Origin: Stenotrophomonas sp. ATCM1_4
Lineage (GTDB): Bacteria; Pseudomonadota; Gammaproteobacteria; Xanthomonadales; Xanthomonadaceae
Length of the DNA stretch: 64,000 nucleotides
NCBI RefSeq assembly: GCF_004348115.1
Contig: NZ_QPFB01000001.1
Location: 3,922,028-3,986,027 of the forward strand
Reading direction: 5' to 3'
Part shown: positions 1-9,516 of the stretch, piece after piece
Layout of the letters: each line of letters opens with the position of its first letter
Numbering within the stretch: position 1 is the first letter of the stretch
Position numbers and translations under genes: made by a program
The notes under the pieces: generated by a model
Seen by the model: only the letters and a program-made list of their open reading frames with translations
What the model was told of the DNA's origin: nothing
The model's database searches: none

Positions 1-276
1 CAGGCGCGGATCGGCCATGGCCTTGGCATTGACGCGGTCACGGTGCGCGCGCGAGCGGAACAGCACGTAGGCGAACACCACCACCTCGCCGGGCTTGAGC
101 TTGACCGCCTGCGGGAACGAGGTGTGCTTGCCCGGCTTGACGTCATCGGCCACCGCTTCGAGGTAGCCCAGCGCGCCGTGCTCCTTCCATACCTTGGCCG
201 CCTTGCGGGCGATGCGCTGGTACTGGCCCAGCTTGTCCTGCGGCACCGGCAGTACATAACCATCGACGTAACTCAT
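1..276 (-). CDS. DUF1428 family protein (YbaA-like), C-terminus cut by window edge
   Basis: This is a small cytosolic protein of the DUF1428 family, whose biochemical role is not established. The visible 92 residues begin MSYVDGYVLPVP and include the family segments around KVWKEHGALGYLEA and FPQAVKLKPGEVVVFAYV. The usual length is about 115-120 residues, so roughly 25 are missing at the window edge. The start at 276 is set by a strong GGAGG ribosome site seven bases upstream. It is the last visible member of a run of small minus-strand genes with VOC and YciI-type proteins, possibly one transcription unit. Confidence 0.88.
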   Translation of the reverse strand, partial: MSYVDGYVLPVPQDKLGQYQRIARKAAKVWKEHGALGYLEAVADDVKPGKHTSFPQAVKLKPGEVVVFAYVLFRSRAHRDRVNAKAMADPRL

Positions 277-295
277 CGCGATTCCTCCACTGGGC

Positions 296-700
296 TCAGT
301 TGGGTTCACCGTCCATGAAGGCGATCTCCCACAGGTGGCCGTCCAGGTCCTGGAAGCCACGCTGGTACATGAAGCCGTAGTCGCGCGCCGGCATCGGCTC
401 GCCGGCGCCGGCCTTCAGCGCCTTGTCCACCAGCGCATCCACGGCCGGGCGGCTGTCCGCCGACAGGCAGGTGATCACCGTCGTCTGCGCACGTGCGTCA
501 CCGACCGGAAGTGGCGTGAACGTCTTGAAGAATGGCTCCACCAGCAGCATCACGAAGATGCTGTCGCTGACGATCATGCACGCGGCGTTCTCGTCGGTGA
601 ACTGCGGGTTGAAGTGGTAGCCCAGGGCACCGAAGAAGGCCTTGGAGGCCTCCAGGTCGCGCACCGGCAGGTTGACGAAGATCATCTGTGGCGTGGCCAT
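296..700 (-). CDS. VOC family protein (glyoxalase/bleomycin-resistance fold)
   Basis: This 134-residue single-domain protein has the vicinal-oxygen-chelate fold. The sequence opens with FVNLPVRDLEASKAFFGALG, typical of the first beta-alpha-beta module, and ends with DLDGHLWEIAFMD, typical of the last metal-facing strand. The substrate cannot be read from sequence; lactoylglutathione lyase-like and antibiotic-binding members look alike here. I chose the ATG at 700 because upstream in-frame residues run into the preceding gene. That gene's stop is only a few bases away, so translational coupling is likely. A longer start at 745 is possible but would overlap the neighbour. Confidence 0.85.
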   Translation of the reverse strand: MATPQMIFVNLPVRDLEASKAFFGALGYHFNPQFTDENAACMIVSDSIFVMLLVEPFFKTFTPLPVGDARAQTTVITCLSADSRPAVDALVDKALKAGAGEPMPARDYGFMYQRGFQDLDGHLWEIAFMDGEPN

Positions 701-702
701 GC

Positions 703-1140
703 TCACTGCCCCCCGTCCATCGGCTTCATGCAGTTGACCATCCACGGCTTGCCGTAGCGGTCGACCAGCATGCCCCAGCGGTGCGCCCAGAAGGTCTCGC
801 CCAGCGGCATCTGCACCTGACCGCCATCGGCCAGTGCGGCGAACACGCGCTCGGCCTCTTCGATGCTGTCCACGTCGACGTTGATGGTGGTGGCGGCCTG
901 CCCGTTTGCCGCGGGCCCATCGGCGGCCATCAGCACCGCGCCGCCGGCCTCGACCTGGCAGTGCGCCACCTGGTCGGCATCCGGGGTGAAGCCCCCGCAG
1001 CCCTCCATGTCCGAATCGGGGCCGGGTGGCATGTCGCCGTACTTCATCTCCGACACCACCTTGCCCCCGAGTGCCCTGGCATAGAACGCCATCGCTTCGT
1101 GGGTATTGCCGTTGAAACCGAGGAAGGGAATCAATCTCAT
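703..1140 (-). CDS. PhnB-like VOC family protein
   Basis: The 145-residue protein belongs to the PhnB/YjdN branch of the VOC superfamily. It starts MRLIPFLGFNGNTHEAMAFY, has the loop GDMPPGPDSDMEGCGGF in the middle, and ends with FWAHRWGMLVDRYGKPWMVN, all PhnB family hallmarks. Despite the historical name, members of this branch are not shown to act in phosphonate breakdown and the substrate is unknown. It ends two bases before the next VOC gene starts, so the two are probably co-translated. Confidence 0.87.
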   Translation of the reverse strand: MRLIPFLGFNGNTHEAMAFYARALGGKVVSEMKYGDMPPGPDSDMEGCGGFTPDADQVAHCQVEAGGAVLMAADGPAANGQAATTINVDVDSIEEAERVFAALADGGQVQMPLGETFWAHRWGMLVDRYGKPWMVNCMKPMDGGQ

Positions 1141-1164
1141 GGTCGTGCTCCTGTCGTTGCGGGG

Positions 1165-1593
1165 TCAGTTGTGCTCGATGCGGTCACGCAGACGCTGCTC
1201 CTGCGCGCGCAATTCCGGGGTGAAGGCTTCGCCGAAATCCTCGGCCTCGAACAGCGGCCGGATCTCCACCTCCACCGCGCTGCCATCGGCGCTGCTGAAC
1301 GGGGCACGCTTGAGCCATTCCACGGCTTCGTCCATCGAGCGCACCTGCCACAGCCAGAAGCCGGCGATCAGCTCGCGGGTCTCGGCGAACGGGCCATCGA
1401 TGACGCTGCGGCGCGTGCCTTCGAAGCGCACCCGCGCGCCGCGCGCACTGGGGTGCAGGCCTTCGCCGGCCAGCATGATGCCGGCCTTGACCAGTTCCTC
1501 GTTGTAGGCGCCCATCGCCGTCAGCTCAGCCTCGGTGGGCATCACCCCGGCCTCGGTGTCGGCATTGGCCTTCACGATCACCATCACTTTCAT
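1165..1593 (-). CDS. YciI-like DGPF-domain protein
   Basis: A 142-residue protein of the YCII-related superfamily. The hallmark is the segment RRSVIDGPFAETRELIAGFW, matching the DGPF motif seen in proteins often encoded beside ECF sigma factors. I preferred the ATG at 1593 (MKVMVIVKANAD) to the one at 1617 because it has a GGAG site upstream and begins exactly at the first conserved strand. The biochemical function is unknown. It is divergently oriented to another YciI-like gene at 1757, and heads the run of small minus-strand genes. Confidence 0.85.
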   Translation of the reverse strand: MKVMVIVKANADTEAGVMPTEAELTAMGAYNEELVKAGIMLAGEGLHPSARGARVRFEGTRRSVIDGPFAETRELIAGFWLWQVRSMDEAVEWLKRAPFSSADGSAVEVEIRPLFEAEDFGEAFTPELRAQEQRLRDRIEHN

Positions 1594-1756
1594 CACCGTC
1601 TCCGTCGCCAGCCCCATGCCGGCTCACATCCACTACGACGAACCCGCGCGACAGGAATCGACATTGCGCGCATGGAAATTCCTGAACGTATTCATGCGGC
1701 ACCGCAACAGCAGCGATGCGCGATGATGGGCGCTCCGGCCCCACCGTCCCCACCCG

Positions 1757-2131
1757 ATGAAATACCTGCTGCTGATCTACATCGACCCCGATCTGGCCCA
1801 GGCGCTGCCGGCCGAGGAATACGACGCCTTGATGCGCGGTTGCCTGCGCCATGCCGACACCCTGCAGGCGCAGGGGACGCTGCTGATGTCCCAGCGCCTG
1901 CAACCGGTCGAACGGGCGCGCACGTTGCGCACGCGCGCCACGCAGGCGCGCGTGACCGATGGACCATTCGCCGAAACCCGCGAACTGCTGGCCGGCTTCA
2001 ACCTGATCGAGGCCGTGGATGCCGAGGACGCCATGCGCATCGCCCGGCAATTCCCCTGGTCGGCCTACGGCAGCATCGAGGTACGGCCGGTGGATGACCT
2101 GGACGCCGAGCGGGTACGCCTCGGCGCCTGA
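1757..2131 (+). CDS. YciI-like DGPF-domain protein
   Basis: This 124-residue protein starts MKYLLLIYIDPDL and contains RVTDGPFAETRELLAGFNLI, the DGPF signature of the YCII-related family. The fold is a ferredoxin-like dimer in known members; no reaction is established for this subgroup. It is a paralogue of the product of the divergent gene ending at 1165, and the 163 bases between them must carry both promoters. Related proteins are commonly paired with an ECF sigma factor, but none lies in this window. A clear terminator hairpin follows at 2179. Confidence 0.87.
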   Translation: MKYLLLIYIDPDLAQALPAEEYDALMRGCLRHADTLQAQGTLLMSQRLQPVERARTLRTRATQARVTDGPFAETRELLAGFNLIEAVDAEDAMRIARQFPWSAYGSIEVRPVDDLDAERVRLGA

Positions 2132-2497
2132 TCCCAGGCCTGGATGCGAACGCACGGACGACAACATGGATGTGCACGAAGGGCTCGACCGACGTCGGGC
2201 CCTTTCCTTTGTGCCCGCCTCCCCGCGGCGCCGTCTGCACGCACCCACGTCCAACTGTCCCCTTCAAACGCACGAACATCACGATTCCAGGCGTTTTCCT
2301 GAAAAACGCGGAGGTGCGGACAAACAACACCAACCACTTGTATTTCCTGGGATACGCACGCGCACCTTCCCCGCATTGATCCGAAGCGGTCCGTTGGGTG
2401 GCACGCCGCGCCTTGCCGCATTGCACTCTGCGAACCGCAATGTCACCGCCCCGCACGACAGGGCACCACGACAGAGCGCAACTTCTCGGGGATATAC
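2132..2497. other. Intergenic leader of the first receptor
   Basis: This stretch holds the terminator at 2179 and then about 290 bases with no credible reading frame. It presumably carries the promoter and 5' leader of the receptor starting at 2498. I do not see a convincing -35/-10 pair. TGTCAC at 2441-2446 resembles part of the motif found upstream of the other receptors. Confidence 0.5.
2179..2210 (+). terminator. Rho-independent terminator after the YciI-like gene
   Basis: An 11-bp stem (AAGGGCTCGAC with GTCGGGCCCTT, one G-U pair), a CGAC loop and a short T-rich tail lie 48 bases after the stop codon. Confidence 0.75.
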
Positions 2498-5400
2498 ATG
2501 ACGAGCTTCAAACACAACAACCACGCACTGAAGCGCACCACGTTGGCATTGGTACTGGGTACGAGCATCAGCGGCGCCTTCGCCCAGAGCACGACCGGCG
2601 CGCTGTTCGGACAGGCACCTGCGGCTGATGGAACAACCGTCACGGTCCAGAACGCTTCCGGCCTGCAGCGTACCGTCAGCGTGGACGCCAACGGCCGCTA
2701 CAACCTCGGCACGCTGCCGGTGGGCAAGTACACGGTGAAGCTGGAGCGCAACGGCCGCGTGATCGAACAACGCCAGGATGTCCTGTTGCGGGTCGGCACC
2801 GGCACTGAAGTCTCTTTCCGCGACGACGGCGCCATCACGCTGGACGCGGTGAGGGTCACCGCCGCCAACGTGCCCAGGATTGACGTCTCCACCTCCGTGG
2901 CCAAGTCCGTCATTACTTCCGAGCAACTGGACGTGCTGCCACTTGGACGCACCGCCGAAGCCATCGCCCTGCTGGCGCCCGGCGTGATTGCCGGCAGCAG
3001 CGCCTTCGGCAACGGCTCGCGCTCGGTGCTGTCCTTCGGCGGCTCAAGCGTCAGCGAGAACGCGTACTACCTCAACGGCTTCAATGTCTCCAATCCGTAC
3101 AACGCACTGGGCGGCGCCAGCCTGCCCTACGGCTCGATCGACCAGCAGGAAACCTACACCGGCGGTTACAGCTCGCGCTATGGCCGCTCCACCGGCGGTG
3201 TGCTCAACCAATTGGGCAAGCGCGGCACCAACGAATGGCACTTCGGCTTCCAGACCACCTGGTCGCCCAAGTCACTGGCGGCCTCGCCGCGCGATGTCTG
3301 GTATCCCAACGATACGCTGCCTCCCGGCTCCGAATACGTGGACCCGAGCCGCCCCGGCACGCTCTACCGATCACGCGATGACGACACCTCCAGCTCCACC
3401 ACCTACAGCGGATACGTCAGCGGACCGTTGATCGAAGACCGCTTGTTCGTCCATCTGGCGGCCGAATCGAACAAGCGTGAAGGCGCAAGCACCAACAGCA
3501 TTGCCTCGACCACCCAGGCGCGCAACAACTACACCATCAGCACACCCAAGTTCTACGGAAAGATCGACTGGAACATCACCGACAACCACACGCTGGAGTA
3601 CACCCGGTTCCAGAACAATGACCGGAGCAGCGGCTACTACACCGCATTCGACTACGAAGGCCTGCAGGGCGGCGAGCGCACGGGAACGTACCCGGACATC
3701 ACCAAGCTCGAAGACGAGTACGACATCTTCAAGTACACCGGCTACCTCACCGACGACCTGACCCTGAGCGCGGTTTGGGGCCGCAGTGAACAGAAGAACC
3801 TGCAGTACAACCCGCTTGAATCCGACGACCCCTACCTGAGCGGGGTAACCCTGCAGGATCCGGCGATCACCGGTGGAACACCGATCCGCAATGGCCAGGC
3901 GGCGCGCGATACCAAGGCGCGCGACGCCGGCAGCAAGACCCGTGGCCTGCGCGTGGACCTGGACTACCGCATCGGCGACCACCAGCTGACCGCCGGCATC
4001 GACAACATGTACTACAACGGCCACAACGAAGGCCAGACCATCACCGGCCCGGGCTACGCGTGGTACTACTCGCGCATCGCGCCAGGCCAGTCGCCCAGCC
4101 CGGGCTTCAACATCACCCCACCCGGAGGGGACGGCTACTACGTCTACAAGTACATCTTCTCCACGACCACCAGCATGGCGGTGGAGCAGAAGGCCTACTA
4201 CCTGGAAGACCGTTGGCAGGTCACGCCACGCTGGCTGCTGACCCTGGGCATCCGCAACGACAAGTTCACCAACTTCAACAGCGCCGCCCAGCCCTACGTC
4301 GAAAGTGGTGACCAATGGGCACCACGGCTGGGCGCCAGCTGGGACGTGTTCGGGGATGCCTCGTTCAAGGTGTTCGCCAACCTCGGCCGCTACTACCTGG
4401 CCTTGCCGAACAGCGTCGCGGTCCGCGGCGCGTCGGCCTCGACCTTCACCCGCGAGTACTTCACGTACACCGGCATCGACGCCAACGGCAATCCGACCGG
4501 GCTGACCCCGCTCGGTCCCGGCCCGGTGTCGACCAACAATGAGTACGGACAGACGCCGGACCCGGCCAACGTCGCCCCCACCGACCTGAAGTCGCAGTAC
4601 CAGGATGAATTGATCCTGGGCTTCGAGAAGACCATCGGCCAATCCTGGAACAGCGGCGCGAAGTTCACCTATCGCCGCCTGCAGGCGGCCATCGACGATG
4701 TCTGCGACCCCGACCGCATGCTGGCGAAACTGCAGTCGACTGGCGTGGACACCTCCGGGTTGGAGGTTCCCGGCTGCGTGATCTTCAACCCGGGCGAAAC
4801 CAATACGTTCCTGGCCACCCACACCGACGGCACCGGCTATACGGCATTCCAGATGAGCGCCAGCGACTGGGGCTTCGGCAACAATCAGGCCAGGCGTGAC
4901 TATATAGCGGTGGATCTGTTCATCGAGCACCCGCTGCACAACAAGTGGTACGGACGCCTGGACTACACCTGGTCACGCAGCTTCGGCAACACCGAAGGCC
5001 AGGTGAAATCCGATATCGGCCAGGACGATATCTCCAAGACCCAGGATTGGGACTCGGCGCTGCTGATGGAGTACTCCGGCGGCTACCTGGCCAATGATCG
5101 TCGCCACCAGCTCAAGGGCTATGGTGCCTATCAGTTCAACGACGAATGGACCGCATCGGCGACGCTGCGCGTCATGTCCGGCGCGCCAAAGAACTGCCTG
5201 GGCTATTACGGCGCCGATCATGATGACCCGATCGGCTACGGCTCGTCGTATCACTACTGCGACGGCGTTCCGTCCAAGCCGGGCGATGCCGGCCGCCAGC
5301 CTTGGACCAGGCAGATCGATCTGGGGGTGATCTACCGGCCTGCGTTCGCCGACCACAAGCTTGCCTTCGGCCTGGATGTGTTCAACGTGCTCAACGAGTT

Positions 5401-5524
5401 GAAGCCGATCCAATCCGACGCGGTCTACGAGTCCGATCCCTACACGATCTCCAACAGCTACGACATGGAGACCTACTTCACCACGCCACGCTCGGTTCGC
5501 CTGACCGCGTCCTACGACTTCTAG
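2498..5524 (+). CDS. Oar-like TonB-dependent outer-membrane receptor (1 of 4)
   Basis: A 1008-residue outer-membrane protein. A signal peptide ends at about Ala29 (SGAFA before QSTTG). It is followed by a carboxypeptidase-regulatory-like beta-sandwich (residues about 30-110, with NGRYNLGTLPVGKYTV), a plug domain (about 120-240, with the QQETYTGGYSSRYGRSTGG segment) and a beta-barrel ending in YDF, as expected for BAM-dependent insertion. A TonB-box-like AVRVTA precedes the plug. The substrate is unknown; Oar-type proteins handle peptides, proteins or glycans in other bacteria. It is closest to the third receptor of this cluster, with which it shares long near-identical stretches. Confidence 0.93.
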   Translation: MTSFKHNNHALKRTTLALVLGTSISGAFAQSTTGALFGQAPAADGTTVTVQNASGLQRTVSVDANGRYNLGTLPVGKYTVKLERNGRVIEQRQDVLLRVGTGTEVSFRDDGAITLDAVRVTAANVPRIDVSTSVAKSVITSEQLDVLPLGRTAEAIALLAPGVIAGSSAFGNGSRSVLSFGGSSVSENAYYLNGFNVSNPYNALGGASLPYGSIDQQETYTGGYSSRYGRSTGGVLNQLGKRGTNEWHFGFQTTWSPKSLAASPRDVWYPNDTLPPGSEYVDPSRPGTLYRSRDDDTSSSTTYSGYVSGPLIEDRLFVHLAAESNKREGASTNSIASTTQARNNYTISTPKFYGKIDWNITDNHTLEYTRFQNNDRSSGYYTAFDYEGLQGGERTGTYPDITKLEDEYDIFKYTGYLTDDLTLSAVWGRSEQKNLQYNPLESDDPYLSGVTLQDPAITGGTPIRNGQAARDTKARDAGSKTRGLRVDLDYRIGDHQLTAGIDNMYYNGHNEGQTITGPGYAWYYSRIAPGQSPSPGFNITPPGGDGYYVYKYIFSTTTSMAVEQKAYYLEDRWQVTPRWLLTLGIRNDKFTNFNSAAQPYVESGDQWAPRLGASWDVFGDASFKVFANLGRYYLALPNSVAVRGASASTFTREYFTYTGIDANGNPTGLTPLGPGPVSTNNEYGQTPDPANVAPTDLKSQYQDELILGFEKTIGQSWNSGAKFTYRRLQAAIDDVCDPDRMLAKLQSTGVDTSGLEVPGCVIFNPGETNTFLATHTDGTGYTAFQMSASDWGFGNNQARRDYIAVDLFIEHPLHNKWYGRLDYTWSRSFGNTEGQVKSDIGQDDISKTQDWDSALLMEYSGGYLANDRRHQLKGYGAYQFNDEWTASATLRVMSGAPKNCLGYYGADHDDPIGYGSSYHYCDGVPSKPGDAGRQPWTRQIDLGVIYRPAFADHKLAFGLDVFNVLNELKPIQSDAVYESDPYTISNSYDMETYFTTPRSVRLTASYDF

Positions 5525-5563
5525 GCATCGGCATCGCGCGATCCCGCGCTTGCGACGCACCTG

Positions 5564-5594
5564 AGCCCCAGCCTCGCGCTGGGGCTTCTTCTTG
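5564..5594 (+). terminator. Terminator after receptor 1
   Basis: A 9-bp perfect stem (AGCCCCAGC with GCTGGGGCT, loop CTCGC) followed by TCTTCTTGT starts 39 bases after the stop codon. Confidence 0.85.
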
Positions 5595-6125
5595 TCTGGC
5601 TTCCACCATGGAGCGGCGGGGCGGGCTCACCCGGTTTGCCGTTGGTTTCGCTTCCGGCATGAAGCACACCGACATATGGCCTGGACGCTTCAACCACGCC
5701 CGGATCAACAGCTGGGGGACTGGCTGGAAAGCACCAACAGCCAGGATGACATCGCCCCTCGGCCTTCGATCTGGCCGGGATTCCACACCTGCAACGCAGG
5801 CGTGGATGGCATCCCAGCTCGGCGGCACCGGCCCTACCCGCGGGCGCTGGACTTCAGTGCCAGCACAGCCTCCCCATGGGGGTGCTCAAGGCGGTTCCGC
5901 GCAGCTGGGCGCGTGCAAATGCTCCCCCGTGCCAAAGGTCACGCCATGACCTGACCCACTTGACCATCAACATATTGATTTAAAAGGACATTATTTTTTT
6001 TGCCTAAAAAATATTCACGAAGTATTAATTTTGAGTCGATTCAGTTGTAACGTCTGTTCACCGGGTGTTTAGGTTCCCGACTTGGGGCCCGCATCAGGAA
6101 CAAACACAACTTCTGGAGAGAGCAG
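5595..6125. other. Gene-free region and AT-rich leader of receptor 2
   Basis: I find no credible gene in about 530 bases. The first 350 bases have chromosomal GC content. The interval from about 5960 to 6060 is abruptly AT-rich (runs of T and A, TTTTTTTT near 5993) and probably contains the promoter of the receptor at 6126. TTCAGTTGTAACG at 6040-6052 has a near copy before receptor 3. Confidence 0.5.
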
Positions 6126-9100
6126 ATGGTCAAGCGCAAGACGATCCAACGCGCAGCCCTCAGTGCTGCGCTGAGCCTGTGCATCGCTGGCGGCGCATAC
6201 GCGCAGAGCACTACCGGCAGTATCCAAGGCAGCATCCCCGTCGAGGCCGGAACGGCCACCACCGTCCATGTCGCCAACAACAGCGGCTTCAATCGAACCA
6301 TCGCGGCGGACAACAACGGTCGTTACACCATCAATGCCCTGCCCGTCGGCGTCTATACCGTGACGGTCAAGCGCGGCGACCAGGTCATCGGCACCCGCCA
6401 GGTACAGGTCATCGTCGGTTCTTCGGTGGATGGCTCATTCGCTTCTGCCGGCGGCGCAACCACGCTGGAAGCCATCACGGTCACCGCCACCGCTCCGGCG
6501 GCAATCGACCTGACCACCACCGACACCCGCACCGTGATCACCACCGAGCAGCTTGCGCGCCTTCCGCTACAGCGCTCGGCGGAGGCACTGGCACTGCTCG
6601 CGCCAGGCGCGGTGGCAGGTGCCGCCGGTTATTCCGCGCTCGCCGGGCTGGTCTCCTTCGGCGGCGCAGGCGTATCGGAGAACGCCTACTACATCAACGG
6701 CTACTTCAGCGGCGAGCCGGTTTCGAATCTCGGCGGCTTCTCGCTGCCCTATGGCGCGATTTCGCAGCAGGAAACCTACACCGGCGGCTACAGCGCAAAG
6801 TACGGCCGTTCGGCCGGTGGCGTGATCAACCAGATCGGCAAGCGCGGCACCAACGCGTGGACGTTCGGTGGGCAGGTGACCTGGGATCCCAAGTCACTGC
6901 GTGAGGACTACCGCGACCTCTACCTGCCAGACCAGAACCTGCCGGCAGGCTACGACTATGAAGATCCGGATGCCGCAGGCACGCTGTACTCCCGCGGCAA
7001 GGGCGAGAAGACCGACGTCACCACCTACAGCGCCTATGTTGGCGGCCCGATCCTGCAGGATCGCCTGTTCTTCTTTGTCGCCGGTGAAGCGCAGAAGACC
7101 AAGCAGGACACCAACTCGTCTTCGCTGGGATCGGCCCGCCGTACCTATGCCGATACGGACAACCCCAAGATCTACGGCAAGATCGACTGGAACATCACCG
7201 ACGACCACCTGCTTGAAGCAACGTGGATGAAGGAGAAGAAGGACTACAGCGGCTATTACCGTGAATATGACATCGAGACAGGTGCCATCGGTGATCGTCT
7301 GGCGGTGACGCCGACCGAGCAGGAGCGCGACAGCGACTATCGCATCTTCAAGTACACCGGCTATCTGACCGACACCCTGACCCTCAGCGCCACCTATGGC
7401 AAGAGCCGCTTCACTGCTCGCGACACCCCTTACCTGCTGCCGGGTGTACCGCACATCGCCAATCCGACATTGCAGAACCCCGCCCTCAACGGTAACTCGC
7501 CAATCCGTAGCCGGCTGGCAGGCTACCAGGGTCGCGATGGCGTGAATGATACCCACGGCCTGCGTGCCGACCTGGAATGGGTGGTCGGAGACCACACGCT
7601 GAGCCTGGGCATGGACAACATCAAGTTCGAGGCCGACAACGAAGGTACGTCGCAGGAATCGGACTACTGGCTCTACCAGCGTGCCTCCAACCCCGCGAGC
7701 AATATCAACGCGGCCCTGGGCGTGGGCGCCCCTGGTGGTGCCGGCTACTACGTCACCAAACGCGACTACTTCACCAACACCAGCATGTCGCTGGACCAGA
7801 AGGCCTGGTACCTGGAGGACCGCTGGCAGGTCACTGACAGCCTGCTGTTGACCCTTGGCCTGCGCAATGACGAGTTCACCAACAAGAACAACTCCGGCGC
7901 CACCTACATGTCCTCCAAGGACCAGTGGGCGCCGCGCCTGGGCTTCAGCTGGGACGTGATGGGCGATGCTTCCCTGAAGGTGTTCGGCAACGCCGGTCGC
8001 TACTACCTGGCCATGCCCAACAACGTGGCCATCCGTGGCGCCTCCGCCTCGACCTTCACCAGTGAATACTTCACTTACACCGGCATCGATGCAAACGGTG
8101 CTCCGACCGGTCTCACCCCAGTCGGGGGTGTCAACGGCGCACCGCCTCCGGGCGCGGTCTCTTCGAACGGCGAATACGGCACCGCGGTGGACGTTCTCTC
8201 CTTCGCGCCTTCCGATCTCAAGAACATGTACCAGGATGAGTTCATCCTTGGCTTTGACAAGCAGCTCAGCGAGAAGTGGGTGGTCGGAGCGAAGCTGACC
8301 TACCGTGACCTGAAGTCCTCGATCGATGACGTCTGCGATCCGTATACCTTCATGGAGGTGAACGGGCTGACCCAGGTCGGGACCAAGGAAGGCAAGTACA
8401 TTGCTTCCACCGGCAACGGCCAGCACGTCGAGATTGCCTCCTGCTACATGTTCAATCCGGGCGGCACCAACACCTTCAGCCTGGCCAATGTCGACGCCGC
8501 CGGGAACCATGTCGGCGGCCGTACCGATTTCCGCATGTCCTCCAGCGACTGGGGCTTCAAGGATGGCTTGAAGCGCACCTACAAGGCCATCGACGTGTAC
8601 GCCGAACACCCGTTCGATGGAACCTGGGAAGGCCGCGTCTCGTACACCTATTCCAAGAGTGAGGGCAACAACGAAGGCCAGGTGAAGTCGGAGTTCGGTC
8701 AGACCAACATCTCCAAGACGCAGGACTGGGATGCATGGCAGATGATGCAGTTCGCCAACGGCTATCTCGCCAATGACCGCCGCCACCAGCTGAAGCTGTA
8801 TGGCAGCTACGCCATCACCCCGGAATGGTCGGTGGGCGGCAACATCCGCGTGCAATCGGGCACGCCGATCAGCTGCCTGGGCTACTACAACCCCGACGGC
8901 AGCATCGACGAAGGCTCCTCCGATGCCGACCCGATCGGCTACGACGCCGCGTACCACACCTGCTTTGGCTCCATCGCCAAGCCCGGTTCGCAGCGCACGC
9001 CGTGGACCCGCAGCATTGACCTGAGCGTCAGCTATCGACCGGCAGCGTTCCTCGATGGCAAGCTCGGCTTCAGCCTGCAGGTCTTCAACGTGCTCAACGA

Positions 9101-9227
9101 AGGCAGGCCGTTGCAGGTGGATGTGACCTCCGAGACCGGCCCGTACACGGTGTCCAACACCTACCTGCTCCCGCAGGCACGGCAGACACCTCGTTTCCTG
9201 CGCTTCGCGGCAACGTACGACTTCTGA
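6126..9227 (+). CDS. Oar-like TonB-dependent outer-membrane receptor (2 of 4)
   Basis: A 1033-residue receptor with the same layout as its neighbours. The signal peptide is cleaved near Ala26 (GGAYA before QSTTG). Next come a carboxypeptidase-regulatory-like domain containing NGRYTINALPVGVYTV, a plug containing QQETYTGGYSAKYGRSAGG, and a barrel with TGIDANGAPTGLTP and EGQVKSEFGQ, ending YDF. It is the most divergent of the three tandem copies, so its ligand may differ. The GGAGAG site just before the ATG supports this start. It has its own AT-rich leader and terminator and is probably transcribed alone. Confidence 0.93.
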   Translation: MVKRKTIQRAALSAALSLCIAGGAYAQSTTGSIQGSIPVEAGTATTVHVANNSGFNRTIAADNNGRYTINALPVGVYTVTVKRGDQVIGTRQVQVIVGSSVDGSFASAGGATTLEAITVTATAPAAIDLTTTDTRTVITTEQLARLPLQRSAEALALLAPGAVAGAAGYSALAGLVSFGGAGVSENAYYINGYFSGEPVSNLGGFSLPYGAISQQETYTGGYSAKYGRSAGGVINQIGKRGTNAWTFGGQVTWDPKSLREDYRDLYLPDQNLPAGYDYEDPDAAGTLYSRGKGEKTDVTTYSAYVGGPILQDRLFFFVAGEAQKTKQDTNSSSLGSARRTYADTDNPKIYGKIDWNITDDHLLEATWMKEKKDYSGYYREYDIETGAIGDRLAVTPTEQERDSDYRIFKYTGYLTDTLTLSATYGKSRFTARDTPYLLPGVPHIANPTLQNPALNGNSPIRSRLAGYQGRDGVNDTHGLRADLEWVVGDHTLSLGMDNIKFEADNEGTSQESDYWLYQRASNPASNINAALGVGAPGGAGYYVTKRDYFTNTSMSLDQKAWYLEDRWQVTDSLLLTLGLRNDEFTNKNNSGATYMSSKDQWAPRLGFSWDVMGDASLKVFGNAGRYYLAMPNNVAIRGASASTFTSEYFTYTGIDANGAPTGLTPVGGVNGAPPPGAVSSNGEYGTAVDVLSFAPSDLKNMYQDEFILGFDKQLSEKWVVGAKLTYRDLKSSIDDVCDPYTFMEVNGLTQVGTKEGKYIASTGNGQHVEIASCYMFNPGGTNTFSLANVDAAGNHVGGRTDFRMSSSDWGFKDGLKRTYKAIDVYAEHPFDGTWEGRVSYTYSKSEGNNEGQVKSEFGQTNISKTQDWDAWQMMQFANGYLANDRRHQLKLYGSYAITPEWSVGGNIRVQSGTPISCLGYYNPDGSIDEGSSDADPIGYDAAYHTCFGSIAKPGSQRTPWTRSIDLSVSYRPAAFLDGKLGFSLQVFNVLNEGRPLQVDVTSETGPYTVSNTYLLPQARQTPRFLRFAATYDF

Positions 9228-9266
9228 TCGCAGACACCGCGTAGCGATCAGATCCTCAGCGACAAG

Positions 9267-9296
9267 GACCCCGGCTTCGGCCGGGGTCTTTGCTTT
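9267..9296 (+). terminator. Terminator after receptor 2
   Basis: A 9-bp stem (GACCCCGGC with GCCGGGGTC) closed by a TTCG tetraloop and followed by TTTGCTTTT, 39 bases after the stop. Confidence 0.9.
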
Positions 9297-9360
9297 TCGT
9301 AACCCGACGGCACTTGGGAACACCTTTACGCGCCCCTCATACACCCATTCAGCTGTCAGC

Positions 9361-9516
9361 AAACCTTAACTTTCCTTATAACTCAATAAGTTAAATTTAG
9401 TTTCAGCTGATATTGCAAAACTTGTCAAAAAGAAATTAAGATTTCGTTCAGTTGTCACGGTGGTTTCACCAGAAACAGCTAGCGAATGAAACAACTCTCC
9501 AATGCAAGGGATTCAA
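9361..9516 (+). promoter_or_regulatory. AT-rich leader of receptor 3 with shared motif
   Basis: The stretch 9361-9450 is strongly AT-rich against a GC-rich background. It leads into TTCAGTTGTCACG at 9447-9459, which differs by one base from 6040-6052 before receptor 2 and resembles CATCTGTAACG at 28020-28030 before receptor 4. An AAGGGA ribosome site precedes the ATG at 9517. Whether the motif is a promoter element or an operator cannot be told from sequence alone. Confidence 0.55.

Noticed and set aside
5592..5954. 120-codon frame between receptors 1 and 2
   Set aside because: No ribosome site, no family similarity, unusual composition, and it starts inside the preceding terminator region.
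6894..9362. 822-codon minus-strand open frame opposite receptor 2, and similar long frames opposite receptors 1, 3 and 4
   Set aside because: They are mirror frames produced by strong third-position GC in the receptor genes. The translations are rich in low-complexity Val/Gly/Ala/Arg runs and match no family, while the plus-strand frames have complete receptor architecture.
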